NCBI GenBank assembly: GCA_023134165.1
Contig: JAGLUZ010000066.1
Coordinates: 1-33,113 of the forward strand
Direction: 5' to 3'
Source of the DNA: Deltaproteobacteria bacterium
Lineage (GTDB): Bacteria; Desulfobacterota; GWC2-55-46; DRQE01
Length of the DNA: 33,113 bases
Shown here: one piece after another, positions 18,064 to 25,410 of the stretch
Layout: each line of letters starts with the position of its first letter
How positions within the stretch are numbered: position 1 is the first letter of the stretch
Notes under the pieces: generated by a model
The model's database searches: none
What the model was told of the DNA's origin: nothing
Seen by the model: only the letters and a program-made list of their open reading frames with translations
Made by a program: the position numbers and the translations under genes

Positions 18064-18096
18064 AGAGGTCTTTAAAGTACGAAATCAGAAACCTCT
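18064..18096. repeat. inverted repeat between receptor and HEAT genes
   Basis: Perfect 6-base arms AGAGGT and ACCTCT with a 21-base loop lie in the 138-base gap upstream of the HEAT gene. No T-run follows. The role is unknown. Confidence 0.3.
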
Positions 18097-18152
18097 TAAC
18101 CACTCAAGCTCCAAAAAAATGTATTAATCTTCTGGAGTACTTATTCTTTTTC

Positions 18153-19796
18153 TTATAGACCTGTGTCCTCAAAAGATGTATTAAATTCGCTTATTTTATT
18201 CTTTAACTCACCTGCACCACCGGCAAGTTCTTTAATAGCACTGATATTTTCTGCAGAGATATAATTGATAATTTCAATTGCTTGGAGGATTTGATCTGAA
18301 TCACTTTTCTGCGTTCTTGTGATATCAAACATAGAACGAATCATCTCCTTTACTTCTTCAATGACCTTAGTTACCTCAGAGTTTGCTTTTTCTTGTTCAA
18401 TGTTAGACTTAGCCACATCTCTCGTAGTGTCGACCATCTTCTTAACGGTCTCGCTAATCATCTCGCTTAGGCGAGCGTCATCCTTAATAAGTGTATCTAC
18501 TTCATGGATTATAGCAACCTCACTTTGAATGGCCTCAAGTACAGTGACGGTTTCTTTGGACTGACTAATGGTTGAGGCTGCAATGAGATTGCTCATTTCA
18601 GCTGATTTTTTTGTACTCTCAAGAATTTTTCTAAGAGCTTCACCTGCTTCGTTAGAGAGTTTAACCCCTTCCTCAGCACTCCATTTGCCCATCTCATTAG
18701 CCTGAATAACGTCATTTACCATGCCCTGAATACCGAGGACAATATCTCCAATCTCAACAGTTGATTGTGCTGTTTGATCTGCAAGTCGTTTTATCTCATC
18801 AGCTACAACGGCAAAACCTTTGCCGTGTTCACCAGCCTGAGCCGCAATTATTGAGGCATTTAAGGCTAGGAGGTTGGTTCTGTCAGTAATATCGTTAATT
18901 ACATTAATAATATCTCCTACTTCGCCAGATTTTTCACCTAGACGATGGATTACCTCAGCAGAGTCAACAACAATCTCACGGATACGTTTCATTCCGTTTA
19001 TGGTTTTTGAGGTTACAGTAGCACCAACCTCAGCGTCTGCCCGAACCTGATCAGCTAAGTCTGAGGAGAGGCCAGCCTTTTCATTAATATCTTTAATAGA
19101 GACGTCAATCCTTTTTATGGAACGAGAAGTATCCTCTGAGGACACAGTGAGTTTTGTGAAACGTTTCTTTACGCTATCAACGGAATTGACCATGGTCTCA
19201 ATGTTTGCAGAGACATCCTTGACTTGGTTAAAGAGTTCTTGGGTTGAGAGGCTTATTTTTTTATTTGAGGCAACCATATCAAGGATGGATTCAGTTGCTT
19301 TCTCTGCATTTGGGAATAATCTCTCGACCATATCAACAAGGACTATGATAGAGGCAGAGATACCTTCAATAGAGGTCGAGGTCTCTTCCATGGAAAAGGA
19401 CTGGGCCTCTGTGCCAAGGGATATTTGATCTGCTGTGGTAGATACTTTTCTAGAAAAATTAACAATATCTTCAAGTGAGGCAGTGAGGGATCTGAAGTTT
19501 AATGCAAGCTCATCGATTATGGCCGCCAGCGTTTCATCAGCGTTTTCTTTGGCCTCTCTAATCTGAGGGGAGTACTTACTCTTTGCAAGTGCATTAGAGG
19601 CCTTGATTACGGCACTGCTGGTTTTTTCCCCGCGTAAGTATAGGCTAAGTAAGACAGCACTGACTGTCATCAAGATTAAAAGAATATCAAGAATAACTAT
19701 ATCCACATAAACTCTGCTAATAAGGAGGAGACCAAGCAAAGCCAGAACGAGAATGTTCTGTAGAGGGATTTTTTTAAGTTGAGCCTTGAGATTCAT
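18153..19796 (-). CDS. chemoreceptor-like signalling protein without an extracellular sensor
   Basis: A 547-residue methyl-accepting-type protein. Two membrane helices (about 14-27 and 31-53) are joined by only a few residues, so there is no periplasmic sensor. No HAMP domain is evident; a long coiled region (about 60-290) leads straight to the signalling tip (about 297-325) with [20 protein letters not shown]. The NASIIAAQ version of the tip differs from NAAIEAAR in the other two receptors, so it may dock with a different CheA/CheW set. It overlaps the upstream cheY stop by one base (TAATG), indicating a coupled pair. It may sense membrane state or an intracellular signal; this is inference. 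Confidence 0.92.
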   Translation of the reverse strand: MNLKAQLKKIPLQNILVLALLGLLLISRVYVDIVILDILLILMTVSAVLLSLYLRGEKTSSAVIKASNALAKSKYSPQIREAKENADETLAAIIDELALNFRSLTASLEDIVNFSRKVSTTADQISLGTEAQSFSMEETSTSIEGISASIIVLVDMVERLFPNAEKATESILDMVASNKKISLSTQELFNQVKDVSANIETMVNSVDSVKKRFTKLTVSSEDTSRSIKRIDVSIKDINEKAGLSSDLADQVRADAEVGATVTSKTINGMKRIREIVVDSAEVIHRLGEKSGEVGDIINVINDITDRTNLLALNASIIAAQAGEHGKGFAVVADEIKRLADQTAQSTVEIGDIVLGIQGMVNDVIQANEMGKWSAEEGVKLSNEAGEALRKILESTKKSAEMSNLIAASTISQSKETVTVLEAIQSEVAIIHEVDTLIKDDARLSEMISETVKKMVDTTRDVAKSNIEQEKANSEVTKVIEEVKEMIRSMFDITRTQKSDSDQILQAIEIINYISAENISAIKELAGGAGELKNKISEFNTSFEDTGL

Positions 19797-20188
19797 TAAG
19801 CGTCTCCGATGTCCTTATCAAGGATGTTGTATATGCATTCAATTACAACAGAAGGGCTAAAGGGTTTTTCTATATACTCTGTTGCTCCAATCTCTTTTGC
19901 TTTATCTTGTTGCTCTCTATCAGAGATGGCAGAGACCATTATTACTGGGATATCAGAAAGTTCTGGGTTTTTTTTGAGTTGTGCCATAGTCTCAAAACCA
20001 CTAAGTCCAGGCATCATTATGTCCATTAATATTATTACTGGTTTTGCAAATTCACCAGAGGCAAGTTTTTTTATAGCCTCTTCACCAGAGAGGGCGTAAG
20101 AAGGCTCAAATCCCTTAGAGAGCAAAAGATAGCTCATCATCTTATCGTGCCTTAAGTCGTCATCAATAATTAAAATCTTCCTCATCAT
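19796..20188 (-). CDS. CheY-type response regulator, first gene after the riboswitch
   Basis: A 130-residue lone receiver. Acidic residues are D9-D11, the phosphorylation site is D56 in LMDIMMPG, the switch residue is S86, and K108-P109 is conserved. GGAGG lies seven bases before the first of two adjacent ATG codons, fixing the start. It is translationally coupled to the sensorless receptor and is the first gene downstream of the 479-base leader with the c-di-GMP-I-like RNA. It is more divergent from the DSPTMRQ-type CheY proteins here (DDDLRHDK at the same place), so it probably serves a different partner. Confidence 0.94.
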   Translation of the reverse strand: MMRKILIIDDDLRHDKMMSYLLLSKGFEPSYALSGEEAIKKLASGEFAKPVIILMDIMMPGLSGFETMAQLKKNPELSDIPVIMVSAISDREQQDKAKEIGATEYIEKPFSPSVVIECIYNILDKDIGDA

Positions 20189-20300
20189 TTAGTAACCTCC
20201 GTTGTTGGTAAATCAAACTTTTAAGAAGCATCTCTAGCTGAGTAAATTAGAGTAAAAAGTTAATATTTTATTGCTAGAATCCGTATCTTAAACTATGTAG

Positions 20301-20328
20301 AGTATAGCGGTTTTTTCTAAATTTTAAA
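20301..20328 (-). promoter_or_regulatory. candidate sigma-70-type promoter after the riboswitch terminators
   Basis: On the minus strand TTTAAA and TATACT are separated by 16 bases, about 110-130 bases before the cheY start. If real, it would give transcription independent of the upstream RNA switch. The -35 match is 4 of 6, so this is a weak call. Confidence 0.3.
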
Positions 20329-20428
20329 GGGGGTTAGGTAATTTTTTCTATCTTTTTTTAAATACTTCAAAACATAAAAAAATCATAGGGTACTTAACCT
20401 AAAAAACCTTTCTACTATGTATAAAATT

Positions 20429-20452
20429 AAAAAACCCACCGTTCTTGGTAGG
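20429..20452 (-). terminator. intrinsic terminator in the riboswitch leader
   Basis: On the minus strand CCTACC pairs with GGTGGG (one G-T pair) across a 6-base loop, and TTTTTT follows directly. This is the best-formed terminator in the window. It lies between the riboswitch and the cheY it precedes, so it may belong to the expression platform. Confidence 0.6.
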
Positions 20453-20476
20453 CTGTTTTAAAATTACTGCTCTTTC

Positions 20477-20499
20477 CTCGGACGACCCCTCTATCCGAG
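20477..20499 (-). repeat. inverted repeat in the leader
   Basis: Perfect arms CTCGGA and TCCGAG with an 11-base loop sit between the two T-run hairpins. No T-run follows. It may be a structural part of the leader RNA. Confidence 0.4.
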
Positions 20500-20503
20500 A
20501 ATT

Positions 20504-20538
20504 AAAAAGATTTAGGTTTTAAAACTTGCTACTAAATC
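20504..20538 (-). terminator. riboswitch-adjacent hairpin with T-run, likely expression platform
   Basis: GATTTAG pairs with CTAAATC (7 bases, minus strand) and TTTTT follows at 20508-20504. The upstream arm (20538-20532) lies inside the helix that closes the aptamer's 3' half (20528-20560). The two structures therefore compete, as expected of a transcription-terminating riboswitch. Confidence 0.5.
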
Positions 20539-20600
20539 CTTGTACTCCCTGGCAGGTAGCTTTGCGCCCCATAGTTACCTATGGTTTGCCACTAGGTATT
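20525..20600 (-). ncRNA. c-di-GMP-I (GEMM-I)-like riboswitch aptamer
   Basis: Read on the minus strand, GGCAAACC (20590-20583) is followed by a perfect hairpin CCATAG-GTAA-CTATGG (20584-20569) capped by a GNRA tetraloop. Next comes GGCGCAAAGC (20568-20559), then a helix closed by GCTAC/GTAGC (20560-20528). The order GGCAAACC, GNRA hairpin, CGCAAAGC is the signature of GEMM-I RNAs, which bind c-di-GMP and in some relatives cGAMP. I did not find the usual 3' strand of the outer helix, so this may be a divergent member. It lies in the sense direction upstream of a cheY-receptor-HEAT-cheR-cheY-cheA run. Confidence 0.62.
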
Positions 20601-20667
20601 ACTTTTATTTAACACTTAACCTTGTGCGTCCCCTTTTTATAGTTAAATATTTTAGTAAGACAGTAGC

Positions 20668-21045
20668 TTAGGCTATTCCAAGTAATTCTTTTGCCGTACC
20701 AATAAGATTTACAGAATTAATTGGTTTGGTAATATATGAGTTAGCCCCAAGTGACATTGCACGGTCACGGTCTTCTTGACCACCTTCGGTGGTTATAACA
20801 ACGATTGGGACTTCTTTATTATTTGCGTCCTGCCTAATTAGACTTACGAGTTTTATCCCATCCATAATAGGCATATTAATATCAGTAAGTATTAGGTCAA
20901 ATTTTCCGCCAGAGATTTTTTTTAGCCCATCAACACCATCGTTTGCCTCTAAGATTTCTACATCTGGAAGTCTCTTTAAGGTAAAACTAATGAGTTGTCT
21001 CATTGTAGGAGAGTCCTCGACGATAAGTATTTTTTTGCTTGCCAT
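20668..21045 (-). CDS. cheY: CheY-type single-domain response regulator
   Basis: A 125-residue lone receiver with acidic pair E10/D11, phosphorylation site D55 in LTDINMP, switch residues T85/T86 and K107-P108. It shares DSPTMRQ, the MPIMDG turn and the TKPIN loop with the terminal CheY at 156-536, so the two are recent paralogues. It lies between the GAF gene and the riboswitch leader, with 173 bases upstream and 479 downstream without genes, so it may form its own small transcription unit. An AGGG site lies about 10 bases before the ATG. Its kinase is not identifiable from context. Confidence 0.94.
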   Translation of the reverse strand: MASKKILIVEDSPTMRQLISFTLKRLPDVEILEANDGVDGLKKISGGKFDLILTDINMPIMDGIKLVSLIRQDANNKEVPIVVITTEGGQEDRDRAMSLGANSYITKPINSVNLIGTAKELLGIA

Positions 21046-21128
21046 AGTATGGTTTCCCTAGTATAAAATTATTTTTTATTATTAGGCATCTTTGCCGGTT
21101 ATTCTTTTTGTACTTTTTATATATCTAA

Positions 21129-21144
21129 CCCAAGTAGCCCCAGC
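21129..21144. repeat. 16-base direct repeat, copy 1
   Basis: CCCAAGTAGCCCCAGC on the plus strand, repeated exactly at 21201-21216, 72 bases away. It lies in the gap between the GAF gene and cheY. It is more GC-rich than the surrounding intergenic DNA. Confidence 0.7.
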
Positions 21145-21200
21145 GTCATTCCAACTTCGCCCCTTTATAGTACATGTTCTCCGTTTCTGTTCAAGCTCAG

Positions 21201-21216
21201 CCCAAGTAGCCCCAGC
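21201..21216. repeat. 16-base direct repeat, copy 2
   Basis: Second exact copy of CCCAAGTAGCCCCAGC, ending two bases short of the GAF gene's stop codon. The repeat pair may record a short local duplication or a dispersed intergenic element. Confidence 0.7.
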
Positions 21217-21218
21217 CC

Positions 21219-22094
21219 TTACTTGGTAAGGAGGTCAATAAAACCTTGTACTGTGGAGAGTTTTCTCTCACTCTCGGAGTACAGTTTGGCACTGAAAACA
21301 GCTGTAGCAGTCTGACCACCGAGGAGAGTGAAGAGTTCGTAGTCGAGTTTTGAAAATCCTTCTTTTTGTTGAAGTAGGCTGTAGATAGAGATAACGCCGA
21401 TAATTCTGTCTTTAATCTTCATTGGGACGCAGACAATTGGTAGGGCAGGGTTAAACTCAGTCTGCGCACCTGGATTCTCAGCAAAGTAATTCTCTCCAAC
21501 TTCGCCGCATTTTCCTATAACCCCTTCACCGAGTTTTGAAGCAGGTACGTCTTTAATCTCGACTCCTTCTGTTGCAACGGTACTTAGCATCTGGGTTTTT
21601 TCATCAAGTAGCATAATGGCAAAGCGTTCAGCACCGATGAGGTTAATGATAATCTCAAGGATGATTCTTATAACTTCATTAAAATTAAGGGTGGAGTGGA
21701 GTTGGTAGCTTGCGACGTAGAGATTTGCGAGGTTATTATTTTCAGTTTCTATATCAATGTATCTATTGGCAAAGTCTTTATTTTCGTCCTCTACTGCCTT
21801 GTATCTCTCTAAAAGTTTACTTCTTTCATCCTCTAGGCTATTTAGCTTTTCGCGAAGTATCTTGAGTTCAGCCTCTTCATTCTCTCCACCTTGTGAGCCA
21901 TGGCCAAGCTTTACATTCATCTCTTCGAGTTGAGCCACCCTGAAGCGTAGTTTTTCATTTTCTTGCAAAAGCTCGTGGGTAAACTCCGCACCTTTTTGAA
22001 CAATGTTTAGTATCTCTTCACCCTTCTTTGAGACATCTGTTGGAATAGCTGTCACAGGTTTGGGTGTAGTATCTTTAGGATCGTTATCTGTCAA
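21219..22094 (-). CDS. coiled-coil GAF-domain protein, TTG start
   Basis: A predicted 291-residue soluble protein. The frame extends to a GTG at 22154 without a ribosome site. A TTG at 22094 is preceded by AGGAGGT with a 9-base spacer, and a candidate promoter would place the transcript start downstream of the GTG, so TTG is preferred. Residues about 25-125 form a charged coiled coil, and about 137-285 form a GAF domain (FAIMLLDEK, GEGVIGKCGE, VCVPMKIKDRIIGVISIYS). No kinase, cyclase or receiver is attached. GAF domains bind small molecules such as cyclic nucleotides or mediate dimer contacts; the ligand is unknown. It could be a cytoplasmic sensor feeding the neighbouring arrays. Confidence 0.85.
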   Translation of the reverse strand: MTDNDPKDTTPKPVTAIPTDVSKKGEEILNIVQKGAEFTHELLQENEKLRFRVAQLEEMNVKLGHGSQGGENEEAELKILREKLNSLEDERSKLLERYKAVEDENKDFANRYIDIETENNNLANLYVASYQLHSTLNFNEVIRIILEIIINLIGAERFAIMLLDEKTQMLSTVATEGVEIKDVPASKLGEGVIGKCGEVGENYFAENPGAQTEFNPALPIVCVPMKIKDRIIGVISIYSLLQQKEGFSKLDYELFTLLGGQTATAVFSAKLYSESERKLSTVQGFIDLLTK

Positions 22095-22103
22095 TTTATA
22101 TCT

Positions 22104-22110
22104 ACCTCCT
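22104..22110 (-). promoter_or_regulatory. strong ribosome site fixing the TTG start of the GAF gene
   Basis: The minus strand reads AGGAGGT, ending nine bases before a TTG codon in the GAF frame. No comparable site precedes the upstream GTG at 22154. Confidence 0.65.
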
Positions 22111-22152
22111 GAATTCTTACGTAAGACATTAGAAAAAACATATACATCGCAC

Positions 22153-22181
22153 ACTTTACCACGAAGTTTCGCACTTTACAA
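22153..22181 (-). promoter_or_regulatory. candidate sigma-70-type promoter of the GAF gene
   Basis: TTGTAA and TAAAGT on the minus strand are 17 bases apart, and the -10 is preceded by TGG (extended -10). Each hexamer matches 4 of 6 consensus bases. The start point would fall near 22146, consistent with the TTG start. Confidence 0.35.
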
Positions 22182-22200
22182 GTCCATTCAATAAAAAAAT

Positions 22201-22230
22201 TGCATCTTTTTATGGCTGTGAAAAAATGCA
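22201..22230. repeat. imperfect inverted repeat downstream of the 622-residue protein gene
   Basis: TGCAT-C-TTTTT pairs with AAAAA-ATGCA around a short loop, giving about ten paired bases. It abuts a second palindrome at 22230-22244. Together they may terminate the upstream gene or form an operator for the GAF gene. Confidence 0.35.
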
Positions 22231-22244
22231 TTTACAATGTAAAT
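22230..22244. repeat. perfect ATTTACA/TGTAAAT palindrome
   Basis: Seven-base arms with a single central base lie 12 bases after the stop of the 622-residue gene. On the minus strand GCATTTTTT follows, so a weak AT-rich terminator is possible. Its dyad form also suits a dimeric regulator. Confidence 0.4.
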
Positions 22245-22255
22245 AGTAAATTTTT

Positions 22256-24124
22256 TTATCTCTCTGTTTCTTCATTCTCATTGTCTTGCGTAAGTCCAGC
22301 CCTATCTACGAGCTCTTTAAATTTCTTCACCTTCTCGGCTGGAATTTCAGTCTTCTCTAAGTATAGACGTTCAATATCCTCAATAAAAAATCTATCAAAA
22401 CCACTGTTGTGGAGGAAGTCCTCACGCATTGGCATATCCTCGGTCTCGATAATCTTTGGCAGAACCTCATTACTATAAAAGCCCTCCATCTTCAGGGAAG
22501 TAAAGACTTTTTTCATAATCTTCTTAGGTATTTTTTCAACAGGGCTGTCCTTAAGGAGGCTCTTTAGAACTTCTTTTAGGAAGCTATCATCGTCGTCCTT
22601 GCCACTCATTGCACCTGGAATATCACGAAGCCTTTCTTTGGCAGTATTATAGAGGATGTTATAGATGCGGTCTTCTTCATTGGCTAGGGCAATTTCTTCA
22701 GCAACAATATTTAGTGCCTTATAACCTTCTTCCACATCAATTAGACCCTTTGAGAGGGTATTAATCTTCTTTTTTCCAGCGTAGGTGAGGTACTTGTTTA
22801 TGACAAGGTCTTTAATAAACAGTGTATCAAAAAGTCCTTCTTCAATATCCTCAAAGGCACGTTTGTTGCCGAGGATGCTCCTAAGGGTCTCAACAGTGAC
22901 GTCTTCGGCCATAAATGCAAGGTGGTTTATCATCGAGCTTGTGGTATCAAAGCGGTCAAAGAAGGTGATGAGTTCACTGAACCGCTCAAGGGAGTTGGTA
23001 TCACCACGCTGGAAGTTCTCATCGCAGGACTTTCCAACCTCAAGGAGAAGGCCGTCAAAGTAATCACGTTTTTCCATGGAGCGTTTTTTATCAGCTAAAA
23101 GTTTTACAATATCAGCCTTATCAATTACGGTCTCAAGTGAGCCGTCCTCTAGGGAGAATAACCCGTCAAGAATTGCTCTGCATTGTTTTATATAATCTGG
23201 TTCATCCCCGTGTACTAGTTTTTTATCTTTTAGGAGAACCTCATCTAGGAGGTCAAAGAGGTAGTGGGGAATATTATTCTTTATAGCTAAGGCTCGTAGT
23301 CTGTTAAGGGAGGCCGTATCTGTGCTACCAAGTTCTTGCTGAGCCTCAAAGGAGATGAGAACGTCTTTATATTCGTCAACAACACGTTTGTTCTCGGCAT
23401 GGTTGTATGTTACGTCAAGTTTTATGCGTTCTTGTTGGTAGTGGTTTATATTAAATTCATCTGCAAGGGACTGAAGCAAGAGTTGACCCTCAGGGGTGAG
23501 TTCCTTTTTCTCACCGTAGAGTTCTTTAAAGAGGTCGTAGTAGCGTTTGTGATAACGGTTCTCAATTCGGAAGAGAAAGATAACAGGCTTATAACCATCA
23601 AGGTCAGCACCAAGCTCGGAGGTTAGGGCAGAGTCGTCGCCTCTGGCAATTGCACGAGTGTATTTAAGTGTTTTCCCTGTTAACTTTAATATTTGTTCTT
23701 GCTGATCCTTTACCTCTCCCTTAAAATTAAAGTCCATAAAAAAGTAGTAATTGCTAACGGCATTCCCCTCTATAAAGATGCGATTAAAGTCAAGGTGACC
23801 ATCACTGCTATTTGTAAAGGTAAGGCCAGACTCTTTATCAGATTTAGCTCCGTACATGGCAAGCCTATTCTCAACGTCTTTTCTGATAAGATCTTTAAGT
23901 GGTTGCTCAACACCAAACATATACTTACAGAAACTACCGCCGTTTCCTTTGTGCGTTATACCGTCTTCGTCAATGACGAATTCTTTGCCACCGTAAAAGA
24001 AGCGGTCTAACTTACCGTCCCTAGACTCATAGAAGTGCTGGTGCATGAGGCCAGTGCCAAGTACTGTTGCATAGTACTCAATGTCATCGCCTATTTTTCC
24101 GTGAAACCGTATTTCTTGAATCAT
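22256..24124 (-). CDS. 622-residue protein of unknown function
   Basis: I do not recognise this protein. It is long, charged and apparently soluble, with no signal peptide or membrane helix. The N-terminal third (about 1-200) is rich in aromatic and beta-prone segments (IEYYATVLGTG, RFFYGGKEFVID, NYYFFMDFNF). The rest (about 200-622) is mostly helical, with a highly charged segment (GKDDDDSF, about 515-522) and an acidic tail. No nucleotide-binding loop, metal motif or enzyme signature is visible. AAAGGAT precedes the ATG. It sits between cheB and the GAF gene with 149 and about 130 bases of gap, so it may be its own unit. Its position suggests a role tied to the signalling genes, but no function is assigned. 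Confidence 0.85.
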   Translation of the reverse strand: MIQEIRFHGKIGDDIEYYATVLGTGLMHQHFYESRDGKLDRFFYGGKEFVIDEDGITHKGNGGSFCKYMFGVEQPLKDLIRKDVENRLAMYGAKSDKESGLTFTNSSDGHLDFNRIFIEGNAVSNYYFFMDFNFKGEVKDQQEQILKLTGKTLKYTRAIARGDDSALTSELGADLDGYKPVIFLFRIENRYHKRYYDLFKELYGEKKELTPEGQLLLQSLADEFNINHYQQERIKLDVTYNHAENKRVVDEYKDVLISFEAQQELGSTDTASLNRLRALAIKNNIPHYLFDLLDEVLLKDKKLVHGDEPDYIKQCRAILDGLFSLEDGSLETVIDKADIVKLLADKKRSMEKRDYFDGLLLEVGKSCDENFQRGDTNSLERFSELITFFDRFDTTSSMINHLAFMAEDVTVETLRSILGNKRAFEDIEEGLFDTLFIKDLVINKYLTYAGKKKINTLSKGLIDVEEGYKALNIVAEEIALANEEDRIYNILYNTAKERLRDIPGAMSGKDDDDSFLKEVLKSLLKDSPVEKIPKKIMKKVFTSLKMEGFYSNEVLPKIIETEDMPMREDFLHNSGFDRFFIEDIERLYLEKTEIPAEKVKKFKELVDRAGLTQDNENEETER

Positions 24125-24273
24125 ATTTTGATATCCTTTGTGATAAGCAATAAAATTTTCAGTACCTCTTACTTAAAGAGTATATACTTAAAGGGTTATG
24201 AATTGAAAAAATATTAAGATAAGCCCAATGAGTAGAGGAGTTAATTTTCTAACTTTAGAGTAATCTTAAGATA

Positions 24274-25410
24274 TTATTGCTTTACCATCAAGAGTCTTTT
24301 TTTTCGGCACTGGTTATCAACTTCATTTGCAATCCTTTCAAGTGAGAGTATGCTGTCAATAGCTCCAGTATTTATGGCCTCTCTTGGCATACCAAAGATA
24401 ACAGAGCTTTGCTCTGATTGTGCTATTGTGACGCCGCCGTGGCTCTTTAGGTTTTTTATTCCTTTTGCACCGTCATCACCCATGCCAGTCATTATGACAC
24501 TGATTGTTCGGTCTCCAAAGATCTCAGCCCCAGAGGTAAACATTAAATCCACAGAAGGTACGTACTTGTGATCTTTGTTTTCAGTGAGTACGGCCTTAAC
24601 CTGGTTACCGCTTTTTTTAAAGGACAAGTGATATCCGCCTGGAGCGATAATAACACTTCCGGGATGGATGATGGCTCCGTTAGTTGCCTCAGCTACTCTA
24701 AGTGGGCTGATTTTATTAAGTCTATCTGCAAAACTTTTGGTAAATCCCTTTGGCATATGTTGAGAGATGGCAATACCAGCACCGATATTGCCTGGAAGAA
24801 TCTTAAAGATTGTTTGAAGTGCAGGGGGTCCGCCCGTTGAAGAACCAATTAAGACCATAGGGAATGCGGTTGAGGAGCTAATAACCTCTTCCTTTGAGGG
24901 TTGATCCTGTGTTGGGGCTTTGCTAGCGCGGGCAGTCATTGGTGAGGGTTTGGTCGTCTTGGTACTTAATGAATCCTCATCACCCTCTTCTTCTGTTCGA
25001 AGCACACCCATATTGACTTTCTTGACCATCGAGATTTTCTTGATAAGTTCACTTTCAATACTAAAGAGTGCACTAGATATGTGGTGCGTTGGTTTTGCAA
25101 GGAAGTCAACTGCACCAAGCTCTAGGGCTTTAAAGACATTTTCATCCTCATCCCTTGAGCTAATTACAAGTGTTGGGGTTGGAAAATTTTTCATCATAAT
25201 GCGAAGAAAGGTAAAGCCGTCCATTCTTGGCATCTCTAGGTCAAGGGTAATTATATCAGGCTTAAGCTCAACAACACGTTTTAGTGCGTCTTTACCGTCT
25301 GTTGCCGTGCCAATTACAGTTATATCATCACAGTGACTGAGCATCTCAGAGATGGTCTTCCTGTTATAGGCAGAGTCGTCAATGACGAGAACCTTTATTT
25401 TTTTTCCCAT
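24274..25410 (-). CDS. cheB: CheB, receptor glutamate methylesterase (second copy)
   Basis: Full CheB, 378 residues from the ATG at 25410. An ATG four codons upstream (25422) also exists, but GGAG sits six bases before the chosen codon. Counting from the upstream ATG, the receiver has D15/D16, D61 and K110, the linker (about 140-185) is long and rich in Ser, Thr and Lys, and the triad is S195 in GSSTGG, H222 in SQHMP and D317 in TGMGDDG. The start overlaps the end of cheR by 16 bases, so the two opposing enzymes are made as a coupled pair. It should demethylate receptors served by the first CheA module. All catalytic residues are intact. Confidence 0.96.
   Translation of the reverse strand: MGKKIKVLVIDDSAYNRKTISEMLSHCDDITVIGTATDGKDALKRVVELKPDIITLDLEMPRMDGFTFLRIMMKNFPTPTLVISSRDEDENVFKALELGAVDFLAKPTHHISSALFSIESELIKKISMVKKVNMGVLRTEEEGDEDSLSTKTTKPSPMTARASKAPTQDQPSKEEVISSSTAFPMVLIGSSTGGPPALQTIFKILPGNIGAGIAISQHMPKGFTKSFADRLNKISPLRVAEATNGAIIHPGSVIIAPGGYHLSFKKSGNQVKAVLTENKDHKYVPSVDLMFTSGAEIFGDRTISVIMTGMGDDGAKGIKNLKSHGGVTIAQSEQSSVIFGMPREAINTGAIDSILSLERIANEVDNQCRKKRLLMVKQ

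Noticed and set aside
20429-20600. A tRNA or other housekeeping RNA as an explanation for the hairpins
   Set aside because: No cloverleaf, T-loop or CCA-like end can be drawn; the GGCAAACC/GNRA/CGCAAAGC order fits a GEMM-type leader better.
21060-21065. TATACT as a -10 box for the cheY at 20668
   Set aside because: It is only 15 bases from the ATG and would place the transcript start inside or after the ribosome site.
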